A DNA stretch of 42,566 nucleotides from Acanthaster planci (lineage: Eukaryota; Echinodermata; Asteroidea; Valvatida; Acanthasteridae): positions 1-42,566 of the forward strand of contig NW_019091481.1 in the NCBI RefSeq assembly GCF_001949145.1, in the 5' to 3' direction. Positions 36,951-42,566 of this stretch are shown one piece after another. Each line of letters opens with the position of its first letter. The stretch's first letter is position 1. The position numbers were made by a program, and so were the translations under genes. Under the pieces are notes generated by a model, which worked only from the letters and a program-made list of their open reading frames with translations, was not told the origin of the DNA and did not search any database.

Positions 36951-39540
36951 ATGGCTGATTCGTCCACCGGTTCCAGCAGTAGGCCTACTACATCTGTTGC
37001 TCCAAGTGATGACATGTCTGGCGTCCAGGAGAACTGTGGTGTGACCGTAATGCAAACCAGTAATGAAGTTGGCTGCAGGAAATGGGACAAGAAACTAAAC
37101 ACTTCTGCTTTTACTGCGATGTACCCCAGGCCAAGCTCCCCAGTCATCCCCAGTCATGTCACAAGGAAGAAAGAGAAGTCATCGAGATCGCCGATCAGCC
37201 CAACGCTAGTGTGCGTAGGAAACGTCTGTTGAAAATTCGCAATATATGTAATCACAGGCACAATTGTCAGGTTCTTCGTGAAGGCAGTGGTGTGCTCGTT
37301 GTCGGGTACAGGCCAAATCGCAAGGTATCTCCCCATGCATATGGACCATGCGTATATTGTTACGGTTATTATGTGCGTACTAATTTGTGTTGTCTTTGAA
37401 GCCAGCACCCACTCCACAGACTGACAGCACCGGTAAGAGGGGTCATGTGGGTGGACGGGTCGCTCACAAGAGTGATTTGTTGAAGCCTCTTCCTGTTGGC
37501 GTGTCGTTCCAGTTACACCAGGTTCTTAGTCCAATGAAGAGAGATGATGTGGCTTTGGTAGTCAAGAATGACAGGTTGATTGTTGAATTAGCCATGCGTG
37601 AATACGTGAAACTAGGGCACGATGTAGATCAGCATGGCTACATCCGTAACAGGGAACGTGAATTGGGTCGACTCGTCATATTAACTCCGAAAGAACACAC
37701 AGCAACCAACTGCATCATTCGGATCATTTTGTCCATCCGCACCACCTTTCTGATATTGTGAAGGCCGTGCACGATATTGCCGGCTTCAGGGAAGACAAAC
37801 AGTTGTACGATGTTCCGTCACTAGCACTGAAAATTGGTTATTCAAGAAATGTGCACTCGTCTTGAAAGGAAGTGCCCTAGAGTCCGGCCAAAAACACAAA
37901 GCGGAACGTGTGATAGAGTTTCTGCAGTTGTGTGAATTGAACTGGCGAGACCTTGTGTGCACGCGCACGCACAGAACGCTGTACCAAGGAAAGGGCAACA
38001 AAGTCACCATTCTTCCGACAAATGCCGATGTAGTCCACCTGGGCAGACAAATCAGGCTAGTTTGGCAGAAATTGAACGAGGTCAGTCTGTGCCACCTCAT
38101 CATGTTCAACCGAAGAAGGCAGGGGGAGGTTGCAAAGATGAAATTTGAAGATTTCCACAAGCACAGCACAGCAGGGGGAATGCCTGTTGAGTGATTTAGA
38201 ACGCCAGCTGTGCAAGATGGTCCGTGATGGTCCGAAATAGTCAGCAAGAGAGGCAGAACTGGTCCTGTGCTTCTAAGCAATGAGGCAGTAGCGTGGTTGA
38301 ATGCTCTGGTCGCCAAGAGACATGAAGCTGGAGTAGCCCAAGACAACAACTTCTTGTTTGCATGGTGTTATGGTGGGAGAGGCTACATACGAGGGAGTGA
38401 CTGTTTAAGGGCATATGCAGATAAGGCTGGCCTTGACAATGCATCCAGCATCCGGTCCACCAAATTCCGTAAACATGTATCAACTGCATCGCAAATCCTT
38501 GCATTAAAGGAACATCAGTTTGAAACTGAGCCAACTTCATGGGCCACGATCTGCGCCGGTACATCGCGAATACTACCAGTTGCCAGATACTGTACAGCAG
38601 GTCACCAGACTGTCTAGACTTTTCCTGAGTTTGAAGAGTGGCAACCTGCCTTCCCAACAGGGCAAATCCTTGGACGATCTGCATGTAACTGGCGGTAAGG
38701 GCACCTTGTACTCAAACAATGTTTCCCATGTTCCGTCTACCCAACGCTTGTCTTCAAACCAAGTCAACCCAACCCAGACTCCTACTTTGTAGGGCATCAT
38801 ACTCGGCCGGAAACAGTACCTCTCTTCCTATTCAACCCCCGAAAAACAGAGCAGTACAAAGAAAGAAAGGGACCAAAAGTCACCCCAATAAATTTATCTT
38901 GCGACAAGAACTCCTAAAATAATGTTCCATTTTGGTTGGCCACTCCCCCCCCCCATTCCCAACACCAAGCAGAGACTGCCAAACGCCCACGCATGTATGT
39001 GTGCTCTAACTGAATGATCTCAATTTGGGGTCTACTCTCAGACGGCTTCACCAGTGAAGAGGACAGCAGCAACAGTGGGGACAGCAGTGAAGACTCCTGC
39101 GATGAATCCGTCAAAAACAGTAAGATTTGGTCGGTGAGTCGGTCGGTTCGGTCTGTCTGTCTGTCTGTCGGAGGGTCTGTCTGTCGGAAGGTCTGTCTGT
39201 CTGTCGGAAGGTCTGTCTGTCTGTCGGAAGGTCTGTCTGTCTGTCTGAAGGTCTGTCTGTCTGTCACATGGACAGGCTGTCTGCTGAGCTGTCGCCTACA
39301 TTTCTAATGTCCTTTTCTTGCCTCTACATTAATAGGACAGCTTCCTGGTGTTGCTGCTGCATCACGAAGAAGGGAACCCTTGAAGCGCCATCCCTGGACA
39401 CAGCGAAGAAGGCCTGCGCAAATTCTTCCAGTTGAGGAAATTTCCTAGCAAGCTGGACATCGAAGTAGCTTGCACTGTGGCGCTGCAGACCCGTACTTGG
39501 AGAAACATCAAAGACTTTTGTCGTAACACAATGAAGTTGT
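36951..39540 (+). pseudogene. Crypton-type tyrosine recombinase gene, multiply frameshifted
   Basis: Would cut and rejoin DNA through a tyrosine nucleophile. Order of readable parts: MADSSTGSSSRPTT start (36951); after a shift near 37080, zinc-finger-like HFCFYCDVPQAKLPSHPQSC and YGPCVYCYGYY (37100-37370); a central region VKNDRLIVELAMREY and DQHGYIRNRERELGRLV (37560-37680); DVPSLALKIG (about 37810); a 110-codon open part (37862-38194) with the first catalytic Arg context MFNRRRQGEVAKM; LLSNEAVAWLNALV and STKFRKHVSTASQIL (38270-38500); ANFMGHDLR then, shifted, HREYYQLPD holding the nucleophile Tyr (38530-38590); an acidic piece (39050-39118); and, after a possible intron, REPLKRHPW and RTWRNIKDFCRN (to 39540). 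At least six frame changes or stops. The domain order fits recombinase-type ORFs common in fish and marine invertebrates. Confidence 0.72.
39151..39265. repeat. 20-bp minisatellite, about six units
   Basis: Unit ctgtcggaaggtctgtctgt repeated head to tail from about 39151 to 39265, with late variants (ctgtctgaag). It lies within what looks like an intron between the acidic piece and the last coding piece of the recombinase gene. Confidence 0.9.
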
Positions 39541-40690
39541 AGCCACACCAGACATCCTCTCGAGATATTATACCATATTGATGATGAACCCTATAGTAGT
39601 AGGCTAATAACGCAACGTATTTTTAACGGCCCAAACAACCAAGAACTTGTGTGTGTTGTCCTCGGTGTTAAAGGCTGCACTCACATGGACGTGAAGTCCT
39701 CCGTCTTATAGTTTGGAAAGTATGCCTTCCATCCGCAGTGTCTACATGTATACGTGTGTGAGTGTGTAGCCGAATCTATTGAGGGCCCCCAAATATCCCT
39801 TCAAGAAATATACCACATTTGCGCCACTGTTTAATCAACAGTCCAAAAGTGAATTGCTTAACGTTCATTTCTCCTTTTTATGTGCTGCAGTGTATACGAG
39901 TTTCCTCTTGAAAGTTTACTCTGTATTAAGCTTAGTTGAGTCAGTCCTTTCAGTTCGTGAAACCTTTTTTTAAATCTATGCTTTCAGGTCTCCTTTGAAT
40001 GTTAGCCTTTTTTCAAAATTAGTGCTTTCAGGTCTCCTTGGAATGGTACTCAAGACTGGCCAAGTTGGAAGGTGCAACGGCAGCCTTCTAAATTAAGCAT
40101 CTAATTGAATGACATTATTACTGAAATTAGAGATATATGTAAACTCTCATTTCAGTCTTTTGTGTATGGATCACTTGTACAGTATACTATAAGTGGTCAA
40201 TACTAAAAACATGTACACAGAGAATGAATGTTCGGATCTCACATAAAACTACAACACTAACAATGAACCGTGTCCTGAAGATCGCTCGCGGTCACCATGA
40301 CCATTTTGTTCGGACAAAACGGGTCAGTCAAATGGTAAGGAGTGAAAATCCTTGTACCATGCTTCGGAGTTGGGATTGTCTGTCGGTAATATATAACACC
40401 AGAGAAAAGGGCTGCTCCAAATTACAGCGACCAAAGATGATTCATGACGGTCAGCGCACTTTGCAATAGACGACATCACGAAACTTCCTCTGAATTGGGA
40501 ATTCCTCTGAATTTCTTTCCTGAGAACATTTTCCCGTGAAAGAAGTGGATTGAAAATTGATAATAGTGTAGAAAGGTTTAATCATAGACTCACAAACCAA
40601 AACAAACCCTATAGTTCTAAGGGCATGTTTATATTTTTTCCATGGGATTCTCTATCAACCACAATCCAACAACTAAAATTTCGACTTTAA
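39541..40690. other. No gene; one 44-bp direct duplication
   Basis: tgctttcaggtctcctttga (39979) recurs as tgctttcaggtctccttgga (40023), with matching flanks. Nothing else recognised. Confidence 0.5.
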
Positions 40691-40731
40691 GTGCTCTGGT
40701 CGTCCTTAGGAGTTCTGAAAGACCAGAGCAC
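40691..40731. repeat. Hairpin with 11-bp perfect arms
   Basis: gtgctctggtc (40691-40701) pairs exactly with gaccagagcac (40721-40731) around a 19-nt loop. Confidence 0.7.
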
Positions 40732-42566
40732 ACTGGTCGAACGTCGAGTACACACCCACCGGTTCTTATCAGAGCCAAATCTCTTCTAATGTGCATCTAT
40801 GTACTGGTATCACCGCAAGCCCTCTCCTTACGATATACTGCTTTGATATTTGAGTGTCCGGGGAACAAATTCCGCCCGAGCTTTTTTAAATAGACTTTAC
40901 GCATTAGTTAAGGTGAAAATCGATACACACCACCTGTTCTAAGTGAAATCAACATAAAAATTTATGTGGAACATTGAAAATGCAAAATGACCTAGGATCT
41001 ATCATACGAGCCCCGAAAACTGACTGCTTATTTGACTTCAGTCAGATTAAGCACAGGTTTTTATAGGCCGAATTAGGGGGTACATGAGAGTGACTTGTGG
41101 CAATAAAGCAACATGGACAATTGCACGTGAGTAATGATATCTTACATGTTCTTATATTTTTGCAGTTGAACCCCGTTTCTCGAATTTGCCCAGCCAATTT
41201 AATAGATTCATCGCCAAATGGTTGACGACTCACTTAGTTTCGTGCCTTTTATGAAATTTTACCAATCCTTTGATTGCCATGCTAAATGCAATAATGCAGA
41301 ACGATAGCGGTTTGGCATCCCGTCGTTGGCAAGCATTAGAAGCTTTCGAAAGTAGTGACCAACAGCGTTTGATCAAAGCGTTCGAGTGCAGTAACAAAGA
41401 ACAGCAAACTTGCTGATAACCTTGCTGGTAATAAATAGGTATACTGCCTGATCATTTAAAGCAACGTAAAATTTCGAGACACGGAAGCGTGCCGAGATGA
41501 GGGGACAGATAAATGAACAAAAACATGATATTTCCTCAGCGTTCCACTTGACAGAATGCTACTTACTTGAAACGTGTTTAAGATTTACGTCCCATAAGCA
41601 AGGAACTCCCCCGAATGAGCCACTTCGGTTCTCCAAAAAGGCAAGGTCTTTCGGGAACAAAGTGCGCGGGTTAGGCACGATATTGCTACACCATAAAGAT
41701 CATAATAGTAAAGCTGGAGCTTACAGGCCTACAGAGGATTTTCAGTCATGTGATTTTTCACGGCAAGTCTTCAATTACATGAGTCTGAGGGGAAACGCGC
41801 GCCTTCTGGCGTACATGTAACTGCCTACAGAAATACACAGATTCGAAAATGCAAGCGCATCCATCGACTTGGTACGCTACCTGAAATGCCTTTACCCGCT
41901 ATGTTACGTCATGTGGAACACTTCTATTCTTTTACGTTACCGTGCAAATTCGGCCCAGGAACAGGGCAACATTTGCATTGTGTTCCATTGCGCCCACGCG
42001 CTCAAGTGGTTCAGTCCGTAGTTTTACAGGATCTACAGACAAAACTAAACGATCAAAGGACAGAGCCAAACAATCAAAGGACAAAACTAAACGATTTACT
42101 TTACCTTTTTCACTTTCTAGATGTCCTTTGTTTATGCACTTTTTCATTTGTTTGTTTTTAAACTTTTAGCTTTGTTTGATTTGGAGCATTCGTTATGTAA
42201 AGTATTAATTTTGGCCCTGATGGGGCCACCTGTCACAGTGTGCTCACTTTACGGACACTGCAACAGAAGGACTGGATGCAGGCCAGAAAAATGATTGTAA
42301 TAACACCTAATCTATACTATTTACAATATTTGATACGAATTTATTTACAAAATTTCTCGATTATATAATACAAAATATACACCATTCCGTATTTACAATC
42401 AGATGTCTCTCAGGTGAGTGTAGCTACAACTCAGAATTAAATTACATTAATCAGATGAATGTCTATTTACCCCCGCATGAAAATCAGCCTTTGCAATTCA
42501 AGTATGTACAGTTAAGTATAGGTATGAGTGAATTAAAACTTTGAATTCACAGTCAATTCACAAACT
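40732..42566. other. No gene recognised; short 21-bp tandem repeat near the end
   Basis: gacaaaactaaacgatcaaag at 42038 is followed by a variant at 42059 and a partial third unit at 42080. ORFs (for example 41497-41820) have no recognisable domain. Confidence 0.5.

Noticed and set aside
38914-39435. Overlapping ORFs with repeated DRQT- or SVCLS-type peptides
   Set aside because: They are translations of the 20-bp minisatellite at 39151-39265, not genes.
41497-41820. 107-codon plus-strand ORF near the window end
   Set aside because: No recognisable motif or splice signals; length is compatible with chance.
1-42566. CRISPR arrays, bacterial operons, rRNA genes
   Set aside because: Tandem repeats present are minisatellites or satellites without spacer structure, and the split gene and retroelements mark eukaryotic DNA.

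Overview
This is eukaryotic nuclear DNA, AT-rich and mostly non-coding, with a split gene that has canonical GT/AG introns and many decayed transposable elements. The one host gene I can define with confidence is a nine-exon sialyltransferase of the ST6GalNAc type (GT29 family), plus strand, coding from 7026 to 31213. That family, together with Penelope-like, DIRS-like, Crypton-like and Polinton remnants, suggests an invertebrate metazoan, most likely a marine deuterostome (amphioxus, hemichordate or echinoderm grade). The organism is an inference; nothing in the window fixes the species.

Layout. 1-7000 is gene-poor and repeat-rich: a telomere-like patch, a 4-unit minisatellite (465-580), a roughly 200-bp satellite in four copies (582-1405), a Penelope-type 3' tail (2041-2200) and a hairpin (5221-5290). 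7026-11594 holds exons 1-5 of the sialyltransferase; its intron 4 contains a tRNA-derived SINE-like remnant, a 5'-truncated Penelope-like element with a GIY-YIG endonuclease on the minus strand, and two hammerhead-like motifs. 11595-29731 is a giant intron of about 18.1 kb. Inside it lies a degenerate Polinton/Maverick (adintovirus-like) element of about 10.15 kb, bounded by inverted terminal repeats at 17320-17791 and 27039-27468. It carries a protein-primed type B DNA polymerase, a retroviral-type integrase on the opposite strand, a capsid-like gene split by a pentanucleotide microsatellite, and several small genes, nearly all broken. A further terminal-repeat-like segment (13170-13610) and a small zinc-ribbon gene (15713-15850) lie outside that pair, so more than one Polinton copy probably landed here. 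A possible minus-strand exon of an unrecognised cysteine-containing protein lies at 28722-28936. Exons 6-9 of the sialyltransferase follow at 29732-31213.

Downstream, 33160-34280 (minus) is a decayed DIRS/Ngaro-like gag ORF. 36951-39540 (plus) is a frameshifted Crypton-type tyrosine recombinase gene interrupted by a 20-bp minisatellite. 39560-42566 shows only short duplications and hairpins.

The sialyltransferase model is internally consistent: all splice phases agree, the joined length is divisible by three (550 codons plus stop), and motifs L, S, III and VS appear in the right order. The mobile elements are fossils; only a few short ORFs in the Polinton are uninterrupted.
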